Source: Bradyrhizobium sp. U87765 SZCCT0048 (lineage in GTDB: Bacteria > Pseudomonadota > Alphaproteobacteria > Rhizobiales > Xanthobacteraceae). From it: 64,000 nt of DNA. The notes beneath the pieces were generated by a model, which made no database searches, was not told the DNA's origin, and saw only the letters and a program-made list of their open reading frames with translations. The translations under genes and the position numbers were made by a program. Location of the stretch: contig NZ_JAFCMM010000002.1 of NCBI RefSeq assembly GCF_018131225.1, forward strand, positions 992,001 through 1,056,000, read 5' to 3'. How positions within the stretch are numbered: the stretch's first letter is position 1; each line of letters starts with the position of its first letter. This document shows, piece after piece, positions 42,506 to 51,521 of this stretch.

Positions 42506-43510
42506 ATGTCCGAACTTCCGAGGCTCTTCTACGTCACCACCGCACTGGAAGAGCCCAACGCCTACCAGACATGGAGCGCGGTGCTGTCCCCGTTGTTCGA
42601 GCCTCGTCCCTGCGGGCCGTCCGCGAAAACACCGACAGGTTCGGCGGCAGGCATCATCATCGGCGATCTCCTGATCGCGCGGGTCATGTTCAACGCCCAG
42701 AACTTTCTGAGGGACGAGGAGCGCATTCGCGCCACCCCGGATCACATCCTGTTTCATCTCTATACGAGCGGCGGATTCAACGGCCTCATCAACGGCCAGC
42801 GGACGGTGATCGGCCCCGGCAAGGTCGCCATCATCGACCTCGCCCACGGCGTCGACACACGCGCCTTCTCGTCGAACACGCTGTCTCTGATCGTTCCTCG
42901 AAAGCTGCTCGGCGACCTTCCTCTGGAAGCACTCAGGCCTCGCCTCGATCCGCACCGCAACGACTTGCTCGCAGCCCATATCGTTTCGTTGCGGGAACGA
43001 AGCGCCCAACTGCGCCAGGCCGACGTCGAAGCGACCGTCGCCGGGACGGTCGACTTCCTGAAGGCCCTGTTGGCCCTTAACCCCGAAGTGCGGCCCGCAC
43101 AGATGACCGAGGCCGACGATGACAACACGCTGTCGCTGATCGAGGCGACCATCCGCGACAATCTCGCACGACCGGACTTGTCGCCGGACTGGCTGGCGGC
43201 GCAGCTCGACTTGTCGCGAGCATCTCTCTATCGCCTGTTTGCGAGCCATGGCGGCATCATGCGTTATGTCCAGGAACGTCGGCTTCTCGCCGTCCAGGCC
43301 GCCCTTAGCGATCCTCTCGAGATGCGCCGTTTGTCGCGCCTGTCAGCCGACTTCGGCTTCAAAAGCGAAGCGCACTTCAGCCGGAGCTTTCGCAGCCGCT
43401 TCGGCGTCACGGCAAGCGACTATCGAAAGGCGGAGCTCGCCATCTCCGCACGGACCCAGCTCACGAGCCCCGAGGTCGTCCAACATTGGTGGACCAGTGT
43501 CCGGGGATGA
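42506..43510 (+). CDS. AraC-family transcriptional regulator
   Basis: The 334-residue protein has an N-terminal ligand or dimerisation domain of the AraC_binding_2 type (about 50-170, with FLRDEERIRATPDHILFHLYTSG and GPGKVAIIDL) and a C-terminal double helix-turn-helix (about 220-315: LSPDWLAAQLDLSRASLYRLFASHGGI and RRLSRLSADFGFKSEAHFSRSFRSRFGVTASDYRK). It lies between the two autotransporter genes, divergent from one and convergent with the other, so it may control surface protein expression. The ligand is unknown. Confidence 0.9.
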   Translation: MSELPRLFYVTTALEEPNAYQTWSAVLSPLFEPRPCGPSAKTPTGSAAGIIIGDLLIARVMFNAQNFLRDEERIRATPDHILFHLYTSGGFNGLINGQRTVIGPGKVAIIDLAHGVDTRAFSSNTLSLIVPRKLLGDLPLEALRPRLDPHRNDLLAAHIVSLRERSAQLRQADVEATVAGTVDFLKALLALNPEVRPAQMTEADDDNTLSLIEATIRDNLARPDLSPDWLAAQLDLSRASLYRLFASHGGIMRYVQERRLLAVQAALSDPLEMRRLSRLSADFGFKSEAHFSRSFRSRFGVTASDYRKAELAISARTQLTSPEVVQHWWTSVRG

Positions 43511-43563
43511 CGCGGATTTAGACGCGACCTGGACGCGGACCTCGACGCGGACCTGAACGCGCG
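43509..43563. repeat. Short tandem repeat, about 12-bp unit GACGCGGACCTG
   Basis: Units GACGCGGATTTA, GACGCGACCTG, GACGCGGACCTC and GACGCGGACCTG follow one another directly from the AraC stop, ending in AACGCGCGCG. The unit is 11-12 bases with one indel. It lies in the 118-base gap between convergent genes and is not coding in either. A simple repeat this regular is unusual in the window. Confidence 0.75.
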
Positions 43564-43628
43564 CGCTGGCCACGGCGGCATTGAGACCGGCAGCAGGCTG
43601 CTCCGGCCAACGCCGGCATGCCCTTCCC

Positions 43629-44480
43629 CTACCAGGCGTAGCGCACCGTGCCCTTGCCGGCGTAGCTGCTGGTGGTGCGAGAGAACTCGCCTTCGAAGCG
43701 TCCGCCCAGCGACACGCCGCTCCACCATTTCATGTCGGCACCGGCGGTGACCAGCGCGGAATCGGCCGCAGGCTGCGCGCCGTTGACCGTGAACGCCGTC
43801 CCCGGCAATGCCTGGAACGCGGCGGTGACCGGACGGTCAGTGCTGGAATCGTGCGCCCAGGCGAGGCGACCGCGCAGCGTCAGCACGCCGCCGGCCAGTG
43901 CGAAGTCCTTGTCCAGCCGCGCACCGATTTCGCTGCGCACATTGGTCGTGGTCTGCCCGCTGTAGGCCAGCGCGAACTGGTTGCTGCCGACGGCGGCGTA
44001 CTCGTTGTAACCCGGCAGATAGATGCTCGTGACCTGAACCGCCGCATAGGGCGTCACGCCGACCGCGGCGGCAGGCCAGGGCGCGAACCGCCGGCCGACT
44101 TCGCCGCGCGCGGAGAAGGTGCTGGCCTTGAAGTTCGCACTCAGCTTGTCCATGCCCGACACCGCCACGGTGCGATCGGTGGTGACATCCTGCCAGCCGT
44201 AAGCCAGCGCTGCGGAGATATAAACCGCTCCGATGGTGTGCCGGCCATAGAGGCCTGCCTGAAACAGGTCGGCGCGACCGCCGCCGAGGCTGTCCGACAG
44301 CGAAAAATTGAAGCCGGCGCCGCCGAGCGCGAAGCCGACCAGCGTGTTTGGCGACACCCGGTAGTCGGCACCGACGACCGTGCCATAGATGCGGCTGGTG
44401 GTGGTGCTCGTGCCCGACGCGGCGTTGCCGCTGACCGTGCTCGCGCCGCCATAGCCGGACCCCCACACGCCCCAGCGGTT
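43629..44480 (-). other. Autotransporter beta-barrel domain of the giant protein
   Basis: This 3' part encodes about 284 residues with WGSGYGG near the start, alternating amphipathic strands, and the C-terminal signature ending in Tyr-Ala-Trp, the signal recognised by the BAM complex. The similar end of the S8 autotransporter (RFSW) shows two barrels of the same class side by side, though they are not near-identical. Confidence 0.88.
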
Positions 44481-47400
44481 GTCAAAGGGATCGCTGCGCC
44501 GGTCCGATGGCGTCACCGCGGCATAAGCCTCGCGAGTCCTGGCATCGCCGCCGGTCGGAGCATAGCCAAGCGCGCCGCCGTCGCCGGAGGCTCCGCCTCC
44601 ACCGCGCTCGCCGTCCATGCCGCCACCGCCGAACGGATCGAGCATCGAGACGAACTGCTGCATCGCATTGAACGCGCCTTGCGTGCCGGCAGCACCCGGC
44701 TGGCCGGACACCTGATTGAGCGCCCCCATCTGCTGCGCGCCGCCCATGTTGAGCAGCGCGTCGAAGCCGGCTGGCGGCGTCGCGCCGCCCAGCACCGCTC
44801 CGTTGATGGCGGCGGCGACCCTGGCCTGGTTACCGCTCGCGCCGGGAGGCAGCATGATCAGGCCGGGATCGAGCACGAGGTAGACGTTATTCGGATCGTA
44901 GGTGAGGTGCGGATTGCGCGCGAGTGGCGCGATGCTGCTGCCGGTGAGGCTCAGGCCGGCGAACCGCGTCCCGCCGAGCCCGCCGGTGGCATTGAGGATG
45001 GTGTAGGTCTGGCTGCGGAAACTGGCGGGCAGCGCAACCGCCTGCACGGTGCCCCCGGTCAAGGTCGCGACGCCGAGCACATTGGTGCGGTCCGCTGATG
45101 TCGGCGAGATTTCGACGCGGTAGATCGAGCCAGCGTTGAACGTCAGGGCGCCATTGACCGTGATGGTGCCGATCGAGTTACCAGGCGCCAGCGTGCCGCC
45201 ATTGTTGATGACGGTCGTCGGCAGTTGCCCGGTGCCGCCCAGCGTGCCGCCGTTGTTGACGACGACAGCACTCGACGTGACGATCGAGCCGTTCACCGCC
45301 AGTGTACCGCCGTCGACGGTGGTCGCGCCGGTATAGGTGTTGACGCCCGACAGGGTCAGCGTGCCGCTGCCGACCTTGACCAGCGAACCACCGGTCGCGC
45401 TCAGGCCGAACAGGTTCGCGTAGCACGCCGTGCCGCTCGCGCCGCAGTCGCTGATCACGCCGCTGACCGTCGTGCTGAGGTTGTTGCTGCCGACGGTGAG
45501 TTCCCGTGCCCCCAGATAGACATCGCCGGCTCCCGCAATCGAGCCGACGGCGAGTTTGCCGTCATTGGCAGGGCCGGCGCTGTGCGAGAAATCGACCTTG
45601 CCGCCAGCGTTGTTGACGACGGTGGCGTTGCCTCCGGTGCCGTTGACGAAGAAGCCGAGCGTGCCGGTGTTGGTGATGACGGCGTTGCCGGCGGTGCTGC
45701 TGTCGGCGAACTGCAGGATGGTGTTGTTGGTGATGGCCGCATTGCCGGCGGTGGTGGTATCGAGAAACGAGACGCCATAGCCATTGTTGATGATGACCGC
45801 ACGACCGGCCGTGCTGGTGTTCATGAAAATGATCTCACCGCTGGCCGTATTGGCGAGGGTCGCGGCGCCGGCGGTGCTCGCATCGAAGAACATCAGACCA
45901 TAGTCACTGGAAATGGCCGCGTTGCCCGCCGTGCTCGTGCCGTGGAAGTTGATCATGTTGTGGTTGGTGATGGTCGCCGTGCCGGCGGTGCTGGTGTCGT
46001 TGAAATTGAGCTGGGCGCTGCTGGTGTTGACGATGGTGGCGCTTGCGGCCGTGCTCGCATCATTGAAGCTGACGAAGCCGCCACTGTTGTTGGTGATTGT
46101 CGCATTGCCTGCAGCGCTGCTGCCCTGGAAACTAACGAGGCTGTTATTGTTGGTGGTGATGCTGGTGATGCCGCTGCTGTCAGCGTTGACGACGCTGAAC
46201 GTAGCGCCGGCGCCCACGTTGACGGCCCCCACGATGGAGCCGCTGCGGCCGGCACTACCGAGTTGCAACGTGCCGAAGTTGATCGTGGTGCCGCCGCTAT
46301 AGGTGTTCGCCCCGGACAACGTCACGATGTCGATGCCGCTCTTGATCAGCGCGCCGCTGCCCGCGAGCGCGGCATCGATGGTGCCGGCCTGAACGTCGAA
46401 GACGCCTGACGACGACAGGGTGCCGTTGGCGATGCGGCCGCCGGTCAGCGTCAGGCCGCCGTTCTGGATCTGGGTCGTGCCGCCGAGATCGAGCGTGCCG
46501 CCCGCCACCGTGGTGGCGCCGCTGCTGCTGCCCAGCGTGCCGCTGCCGCTGATTTGCAGCGTGCCTGCATTGACCGTGGTGCCGCCGGTATACGTATTGG
46601 CTGCCGACAGCGTCGCCGTGCCGGTGCCGGTCTTGGTCAGCGCGCCGGCACCCGCGAGAACGGCATCGATGGTGCCCGCCTGAGCGGCGAATCCGCCCGA
46701 CGACGACAGCGTGCCGTTGGTGATGCGGCCGCCGGTCAGTGTCAGGCCGCCGTTCTGGATCTGGGTCGTGCCGCCGAGATCGAGCGTGCCGCCCGCGACT
46801 GTGGTGGTGGCGCTGCTGCTGCCCAGCTTGCCAGTGCCGCTGATTTGCAACGTGCCTGCATTGACCGTGGTGCCACCGGTATACGTGTTGGCTCCTGACA
46901 GCGTCACCGTGCCGGCGCCGGTCTTGGTCAGCGCGCCGGCGCCCGCGAGCACGGCATCGATGGTGCCCGCCTGAACGGCGAATCCGCCTGACGACGACAG
47001 CGTGCCGTTGGTGATGCTGCCACCGGTCAGCGTCACACCGCCGTTCTGGATCTGGGTGGTGCCGCCGAGATCGAGCGTGCCGCCCGCAACCATGGTGGTG
47101 GCGCTGGTGGCGCCGAGCGTGCCGGTGCCCGCGATCTTCAGCGTTCCTGCATTGACGGTGGTTCCGCCAGTGTAAGTGTTGGCGCCGCTCAGGATCAGCG
47201 TGCCGGTACCGGCCTTGGTCAGCGCACCCGGGCGGGCGCCCGCGTCGGCGATCACGCCGGACAGCGTGAGCGTGTTGCTGTTGCTGTCGACCGTGCCGCC
47301 GGCGCTGCCCAGCGCAATGGCGTTGCTGATGGTCAGATTGTTGGCGCCGGCCTGGAGTGCGCCGCCATTGATCGTCACCATGCCGGCGCCGAAAGCGGAA

Positions 47401-49529
47401 TTGTTGCCCGCCGCGAGCGTTCCACCGCTGATGGTCGTGCCGCCGGTATACGTGTTCGCCCCCGACAGCGTCACCGTGCCGGCGCCGGTCTTGGTCAGCG
47501 CGCCGCTGCCCGCGAGAACGGCGTCAATCGTGCCGGCCTGAACGCCGAAGACGCCTGACGACGACAGCGTGCCGTCGGTGATGCGGCCGCCGGTCAGCGT
47601 CAGGCCACCGTTCTGGATCTGGGTGGTGCCGCCGAGATCGAGCGTCCCGCCCGTCACCGTGGTCGCGCCGCTGCTGGCACCCAGCGTGCCGGCGCCCGCG
47701 AGCTGCAGCGTGCCCGCATTGATGGTCGTGCCGCCAGTATACGTATTGGCGCCGCTCAGGATCAGCGTGCCGGCACCGGCCTTGGTCAGCGCGCCCGGGC
47801 TGGCACCAGCGTCGGCGATCACGCCGGAGAGCGTGAGCGTGTTGCTGTTGGTATCGACCCTGCCGCCAACGCTGCTCAGCGCAATGGCGTTGCTGACGGT
47901 CAGATTGTTGGCGCCGGCCTGAAGCGTGCCGCCGTCGATCGTCACCATGCCGGTGCCGAACGCGGAATTGTTGCCGGCCACGGCCGTCCCGTTGATGGTC
48001 GTGCCGCCGCTGTAGGTGTTGGCCCCGTTCAGGACCACGGTGCCGCTGGCGATCGCGATCGCCGCGCCCGCGCCAGTGCCGGGACCGAAGCCCTGTCCGG
48101 CCGCGACGCTCGCGGCGCTGTCGTCGGCAATGGTGCCATTGATGGTCAACGTTCCGGTCGGGCTGAAAGTGGTCGTCGTGCCGCTCATCAGGAACAGGCT
48201 GGAGCCGGCGGCGGCGCCGCCGCTCGAGCTGTAGGTGCCGGCGCCGGCCGTCACGCTGTTGCCGGTGAACGAACCATCGCTGATGGTCAGGCTGGCGCCG
48301 CCGCGGACAAACACCGCACCGCCGAAGCCCGCGCCCCCGCCGCCATAACCGGTGGAGCCGCCGCCGCCGCCGACGCCGCCCGAACCGGCGCTTCCAAACA
48401 ACGTACCGCCGCCGCCGCCGCCAAAACCGCCGGCACCACCGTTCATGCCGAATCCGGAGCCACCACCACCGCCGCCGAAGCCGCCGTTGCCAGCGTTTCC
48501 GCTGTTGGTGCCGCCACCGCCGCCACCGAAGTCGCCGCCATTGCCGCCATTGCCGCCGCCGTTGCCGCCGGCGCCACCGCCGCCGCCGCCAATTCCGCCG
48601 TCGGTGCCGGCACCATGGGTACCACCGGTGCCGCCGGTACCCGCGGCGAGGCCGCCGCCACCGCCACCGCCACCGCCATCGATGTCATTGGAGGTGCCCG
48701 AACCACCGGCGCCGCCGCCAAGGCCACCGCCACCGCCGCCACCGCCGGTCTGGAACGAAAACCGGACGCCCGACGCGCCACCGGCACCACCGCCGTTCGC
48801 ACCGGAACTTCCGCTCGTCCCCATGCCACCGTCGCCGCCATTGCCGCCAGGACCGCTACCGCCAGCACCGCCGGGAATGCTGGTCCCCGCGTGATCGGTC
48901 GGACCACCGCTGCCGCCACCGCCACCGCTGTAGCCGCCGCCGCCGCCGCCCGCATTCTGTCCGGCGCTGCCGCCACTGCCGCCCAACCCGCCGCCACCGC
49001 CACCGCCGGGTGTGCCGCCGGCGGTTGCAGTGCTGCCGCCATTGCCGCCGGCCGCGCTGTTGTTGGCAAAACTGACATTGCTGATCGTGGCGTTGCCGGT
49101 ATTGACGAAGATCGCACCGCCGGCGCCGAGTCCGCCACCACCCCTGCCAGCACCGCTGCCGCCCTGGGCATTGCCGCCGACCAGCGTGACGTTCTGGATC
49201 GTCGCCGCGCTGTCGAGGAAGAAGATCCGGTTGTTGCCTTGCGCGTCGATCGTGTGGCCGTTGCCGTCGATGGTGATGTTGGCCGCGACCGGCGGCAGCA
49301 GCGTCGTGCCGAGTGCAATGTTGTTTTGCAGCAGGATGCGATCGCCCGCCGCAGCGCCCGCGATGGCCGCGGACAGCTGCGATGCATCGGACACCAGGAT
49401 GTCGCTGGCGGCGGCAGGCGTCGTCCCGATCGCCGGAAAGGCCAGCGCGATGACAAGGGATGTCGATGCGAGCCACGCCACCCGCAACCTCTGCTTGCCA
49501 ACCAATCGCCCCACGACCATCACGACCAC
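43629..49529 (-). CDS. Giant repeat-rich autotransporter adhesin (1966 residues)
   Basis: The protein has a signal peptide (cleavage near AAA/SD at about residue 41), a short pectate-lyase-like beta-helix start (about 45-120: NITIDGNGHTIDAQGNNRIF), a very glycine-rich segment (about 125-400), a stalk of autotransporter-associated beta-strand repeats (about 500-1085), nine STAGNA-type repeats (about 1125-1305), further PATR repeats, and a C-terminal barrel (about 1680-1966) ending in VRYAW. The barrel would insert in the outer membrane and display the passenger. No peptidase motif is seen, so adhesion or aggregation is the likely role. It is divergent from a winged-helix/TPR regulator. A second ATG at 49520 is possible. 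Confidence 0.93.
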   Translation of the reverse strand: MVVMVVGRLVGKQRLRVAWLASTSLVIALAFPAIGTTPAAASDILVSDASQLSAAIAGAAAGDRILLQNNIALGTTLLPPVAANITIDGNGHTIDAQGNNRIFFLDSAATIQNVTLVGGNAQGGSGAGRGGGGLGAGGAIFVNTGNATISNVSFANNSAAGGNGGSTATAGGTPGGGGGGGLGGSGGSAGQNAGGGGGGYSGGGGGSGGPTDHAGTSIPGGAGGSGPGGNGGDGGMGTSGSSGANGGGAGGASGVRFSFQTGGGGGGGGLGGGAGGSGTSNDIDGGGGGGGGGLAAGTGGTGGTHGAGTDGGIGGGGGGAGGNGGGNGGNGGDFGGGGGGTNSGNAGNGGFGGGGGGSGFGMNGGAGGFGGGGGGTLFGSAGSGGVGGGGGSTGYGGGGAGFGGAVFVRGGASLTISDGSFTGNSVTAGAGTYSSSGGAAAGSSLFLMSGTTTTFSPTGTLTINGTIADDSAASVAAGQGFGPGTGAGAAIAIASGTVVLNGANTYSGGTTINGTAVAGNNSAFGTGMVTIDGGTLQAGANNLTVSNAIALSSVGGRVDTNSNTLTLSGVIADAGASPGALTKAGAGTLILSGANTYTGGTTINAGTLQLAGAGTLGASSGATTVTGGTLDLGGTTQIQNGGLTLTGGRITDGTLSSSGVFGVQAGTIDAVLAGSGALTKTGAGTVTLSGANTYTGGTTISGGTLAAGNNSAFGAGMVTINGGALQAGANNLTISNAIALGSAGGTVDSNSNTLTLSGVIADAGARPGALTKAGTGTLILSGANTYTGGTTVNAGTLKIAGTGTLGATSATTMVAGGTLDLGGTTQIQNGGVTLTGGSITNGTLSSSGGFAVQAGTIDAVLAGAGALTKTGAGTVTLSGANTYTGGTTVNAGTLQISGTGKLGSSSATTTVAGGTLDLGGTTQIQNGGLTLTGGRITNGTLSSSGGFAAQAGTIDAVLAGAGALTKTGTGTATLSAANTYTGGTTVNAGTLQISGSGTLGSSSGATTVAGGTLDLGGTTQIQNGGLTLTGGRIANGTLSSSGVFDVQAGTIDAALAGSGALIKSGIDIVTLSGANTYSGGTTINFGTLQLGSAGRSGSIVGAVNVGAGATFSVVNADSSGITSITTNNNSLVSFQGSSAAGNATITNNSGGFVSFNDASTAASATIVNTSSAQLNFNDTSTAGTATITNHNMINFHGTSTAGNAAISSDYGLMFFDASTAGAATLANTASGEIIFMNTSTAGRAVIINNGYGVSFLDTTTAGNAAITNNTILQFADSSTAGNAVITNTGTLGFFVNGTGGNATVVNNAGGKVDFSHSAGPANDGKLAVGSIAGAGDVYLGARELTVGSNNLSTTVSGVISDCGASGTACYANLFGLSATGGSLVKVGSGTLTLSGVNTYTGATTVDGGTLAVNGSIVTSSAVVVNNGGTLGGTGQLPTTVINNGGTLAPGNSIGTITVNGALTFNAGSIYRVEISPTSADRTNVLGVATLTGGTVQAVALPASFRSQTYTILNATGGLGGTRFAGLSLTGSSIAPLARNPHLTYDPNNVYLVLDPGLIMLPPGASGNQARVAAAINGAVLGGATPPAGFDALLNMGGAQQMGALNQVSGQPGAAGTQGAFNAMQQFVSMLDPFGGGGMDGERGGGGASGDGGALGYAPTGGDARTREAYAAVTPSDRRSDPFDNRWGVWGSGYGGASTVSGNAASGTSTTTSRIYGTVVGADYRVSPNTLVGFALGGAGFNFSLSDSLGGGRADLFQAGLYGRHTIGAVYISAALAYGWQDVTTDRTVAVSGMDKLSANFKASTFSARGEVGRRFAPWPAAAVGVTPYAAVQVTSIYLPGYNEYAAVGSNQFALAYSGQTTTNVRSEIGARLDKDFALAGGVLTLRGRLAWAHDSSTDRPVTAAFQALPGTAFTVNGAQPAADSALVTAGADMKWWSGVSLGGRFEGEFSRTTSSYAGKGTVRYAW
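45600..46150 (-). repeat. Nine STAGNA-type degenerate repeats (about 60-69 bp each)
   Basis: The encoded units follow the pattern S-T-A-G-N-A-x-I-x-N then an F-x-D/N ending; recognisable units begin with SSAAG, ASTAA, TSTAG, TSTAG, ASTAG, TSTAG, TTTAG, SSTAG and GTGG. Each is about 20-23 residues, fits one turn of a right-handed beta-helix, and differs in sequence from its neighbours, unlike the near-identical 97-residue modules to the N-terminal side. It is a second, older repeat family within the same stalk. Confidence 0.75.
46270..48010 (-). repeat. Hierarchical PATR modules A-B-A-B-B-B (276-bp and 291-bp units)
   Basis: The B module (97 residues, containing TTQIQNGG) recurs with its marker at 47610, 47043, 46752 and 46461: steps of 567, 291 and 291 bases. 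The A module (92 residues, containing NNSAFG) recurs near 47962 and 47395, also a 567-base step. So the compound A-B unit (567 bp, 189 residues) occurs twice and B alone twice more. All steps are multiples of three and DNA similarity is high, so copies can be gained or lost in frame. Confidence 0.85.
48330..49160 (-). repeat. Glycine-rich (GGG) low-complexity segment of the giant autotransporter
   Basis: About 275 residues are mostly Gly with Ala, Ser, Thr and Asn in patterns such as GGGGGGLGG and GGNGGNGG, in frame with the rest of the gene. At the DNA level it is a long GCC/GCCACC-type imperfect repeat. It resembles PGRS segments only in composition. It sits between a beta-helix start and the PATR stalk and may be a flexible or polyglycine-helical spacer. 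Confidence 0.85.
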
Positions 49530-49757
49530 AATGCCCCCTCCCCCTCGCGCGATATGGATCAGCCTCCCCGCTCATCCATGCGCAACCGTCTGCAGCCCGG
49601 GAAATCGAGGGCGCTATACTTTCATCTCACTGGAAGAGAGCAGCGTCCTGAAATCGCTGGGGATGGCGTTCTGAAAATTTCTGAAATTTCCACTTCAACG
49701 CCGTTTTCAGTAGTGTTTTGCTGTATTTAGTCCGCTCACGCCGCCTGGGGGGTCTTC
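49530..49757. promoter_or_regulatory. Divergent promoter region with CTGAAA repeats
   Basis: This gap separates the giant autotransporter from the winged-helix/TPR regulator. An AT-rich core carries three direct CTGAAA motifs (one around 49649, then CTGAAAATTTCTGAAA at 49671-49686) and an inverted TTTTCAG (about 49704-49710), and is bracketed by GGCGTT (49665-49670) and AACGCC (49697-49702). This is a good candidate operator and promoter, possibly for the adjacent regulator. Confidence 0.45.
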
Positions 49758-51470
49758 GTGTTTCGTTTCGCCGGTTTCGAGCTGGACCAGCAGCGCGCCG
49801 AGCTGCGCGGGCCTGACGGCGTTGCCGTCAAGCTCCGGCCGAAGACCTTCGAAATGCTGCGGGTGTTCGTCACCAATGCCGGTCGCATCCTCAGCAAGCA
49901 GGAACTGATGGAGGCCGTCTGGCCGAACGTCCACGTCGGCGAAGACAGCCTCTTCCAGTGCATCCGCGAGCTGCGTGCCGCGCTCGGCGACGAGCAGCGG
50001 CAGACGATCAAGCTCGCGTCCGGCGGCGGCTATGTTCTGACCGCCGAGGTGAGCGCCGAGCCAGCCGAACCGCCTGCCATCCCGGACACCTCTGCCATCC
50101 AGCCTGCGGACGACGCACCCGCACCGCCGGCTGAAACGGTCATCGAACCGTCGCAAGCCGAGCGGCCGGCCTTCGCCTTGCGCGGACGTGTGGCGATCGC
50201 CGCCGCCATTCTCTGCACCATCGTCGGCGTTGCCGTCGCGGCGACGACGTTCTGGCCGGGCCGCATCATCAAGCAGACGCAGCCGGTCATCACCGTCATG
50301 CCAATCGTTGACACCAGCAGTGATCCCGGTGGCGCAAGGATGGCACAGGAGGTCACCAGCCGCCTCGCGGACGGCTTCGCCAAGATCGACAATATCCGGG
50401 TTGTCGCCACGGCGCGGCGCGAAGCGTCTGCCACGCCCGTGGTGCCATCCGATTTCGAAATCCGCGGCGAATTGCAGTATGGCGAGCCATCGTGGACGCT
50501 GCGCGCGCGCCTCGTCAGGACGGCCACCGGCGAGGTCCAGTCGGTGGCGACCGTTTCGGTCGGCCCCGAGGCAGCGGACGCCCAACTGCAACAGTCGCGC
50601 CTCGCTGCGGGCGTCGGTCATCCGCTTGCGCGCCGCTTCAACGAACTGATCGAGGCCAGCACATCGTCCGTCCCCCCGGAAGCGGCTGCCGGAAAAGCCA
50701 AGGTCGTCATCGAGCAGGCGACGGCATCGATCAATCAGACCACACGCGAGCGTTTCGGCATGGCGCAGAGCATGCTGCAGAAGGCGCTCGCCGACGCTCC
50801 CGACAATGTCGATATCGCCGTCGCACTCGCCTCGCTTCAGCTGCGCGGCATCCAGATGGTCTGGTTCAGCCCCGACCAGGCGATCGCAGTCGAGGCCGAG
50901 GCCAGCGCGACGCTCGAGCGCGCGTTGCGCGCCAGGCCCAATTCCATCGCGGTGCTCGAGACCTATTGCCGCTTTCTGAGTGCAACCAACCATTTCGTGG
51001 AAAGTCTCGTGGCCTGCGCCAGGGTCCTGAGCTTCGACCCCTGGCACGGCGGCGCGCTCTATCTCATCGGCCTCGGACAGGTCAATCTCGGCCGATTCGA
51101 GGACGCGCTCGCGACATTCCAGCAGGCCGACCGGTTCGATACGCCGGCGGTCTCCCGCTGGACGTGGCTGCTGGGTGTGGCATGGGCCAACATGCTGATG
51201 GGCCGCGACGCCGAAGCACTGCCATGGCTGCAACGCTCGCTTGCCATCACCGGGGCATCGGGCCGCCCGTACATGATGTTGGCCGCCATCCACCAAAAGG
51301 CCGGGCGGTTCGACGAGGCAAGGGCGGCGATGCAGGAGGGACTGAAATTGCGGCCCGGCACGACGCGGCTCAACGTCAGTCCGCCGACCAAGAACAGCAG
51401 CCCCGTTTTCATCGAGGCGACGGACAGAATCATCCAGCACATGGTCGATGCGGGACTGCCGGAGCGCTGA
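49758..51470 (+). CDS. Membrane-anchored winged-helix regulator with C-terminal TPR domain (CadC-like layout)
   Basis: The 570-residue protein has an OmpR/PhoB-type winged helix (about 1-97: FELDQQRAELRG, LRPKTFEMLRVFVTNAGRILSKQELMEAVWP, GEDSLFQCIRELRAALGD), a Pro/Ala linker, one membrane segment (about 144-164), and a periplasmic part with TPR-like helices (about 330-540). There is no receiver domain, so signal sensing is probably direct, as in CadC or ToxR. The start is a GTG after a G-run. It is divergent from the giant autotransporter and the best candidate for its regulator. Confidence 0.88.
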   Translation: MFRFAGFELDQQRAELRGPDGVAVKLRPKTFEMLRVFVTNAGRILSKQELMEAVWPNVHVGEDSLFQCIRELRAALGDEQRQTIKLASGGGYVLTAEVSAEPAEPPAIPDTSAIQPADDAPAPPAETVIEPSQAERPAFALRGRVAIAAAILCTIVGVAVAATTFWPGRIIKQTQPVITVMPIVDTSSDPGGARMAQEVTSRLADGFAKIDNIRVVATARREASATPVVPSDFEIRGELQYGEPSWTLRARLVRTATGEVQSVATVSVGPEAADAQLQQSRLAAGVGHPLARRFNELIEASTSSVPPEAAAGKAKVVIEQATASINQTTRERFGMAQSMLQKALADAPDNVDIAVALASLQLRGIQMVWFSPDQAIAVEAEASATLERALRARPNSIAVLETYCRFLSATNHFVESLVACARVLSFDPWHGGALYLIGLGQVNLGRFEDALATFQQADRFDTPAVSRWTWLLGVAWANMLMGRDAEALPWLQRSLAITGASGRPYMMLAAIHQKAGRFDEARAAMQEGLKLRPGTTRLNVSPPTKNSSPVFIEATDRIIQHMVDAGLPER

Positions 51471-51521
51471 CATCGGCGATCGACACCCGTCTGTCGGAAA
51501 CTCCGGCGCGCTGCCGGCCGG

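Noticed and set aside
46270..48010. CRISPR array or mobile repeat
   Set aside because: The repeats are long (276-291 bases), in frame within one gene, and without spacers.
48330..49160. PE_PGRS protein or a real gene on the opposite strand encoding proline-rich protein
   Set aside because: The minus-strand frame continues into the signal peptide, PATR stalk and barrel; the proline-rich plus-strand frame is the complement of Gly codons. There is no PE domain.
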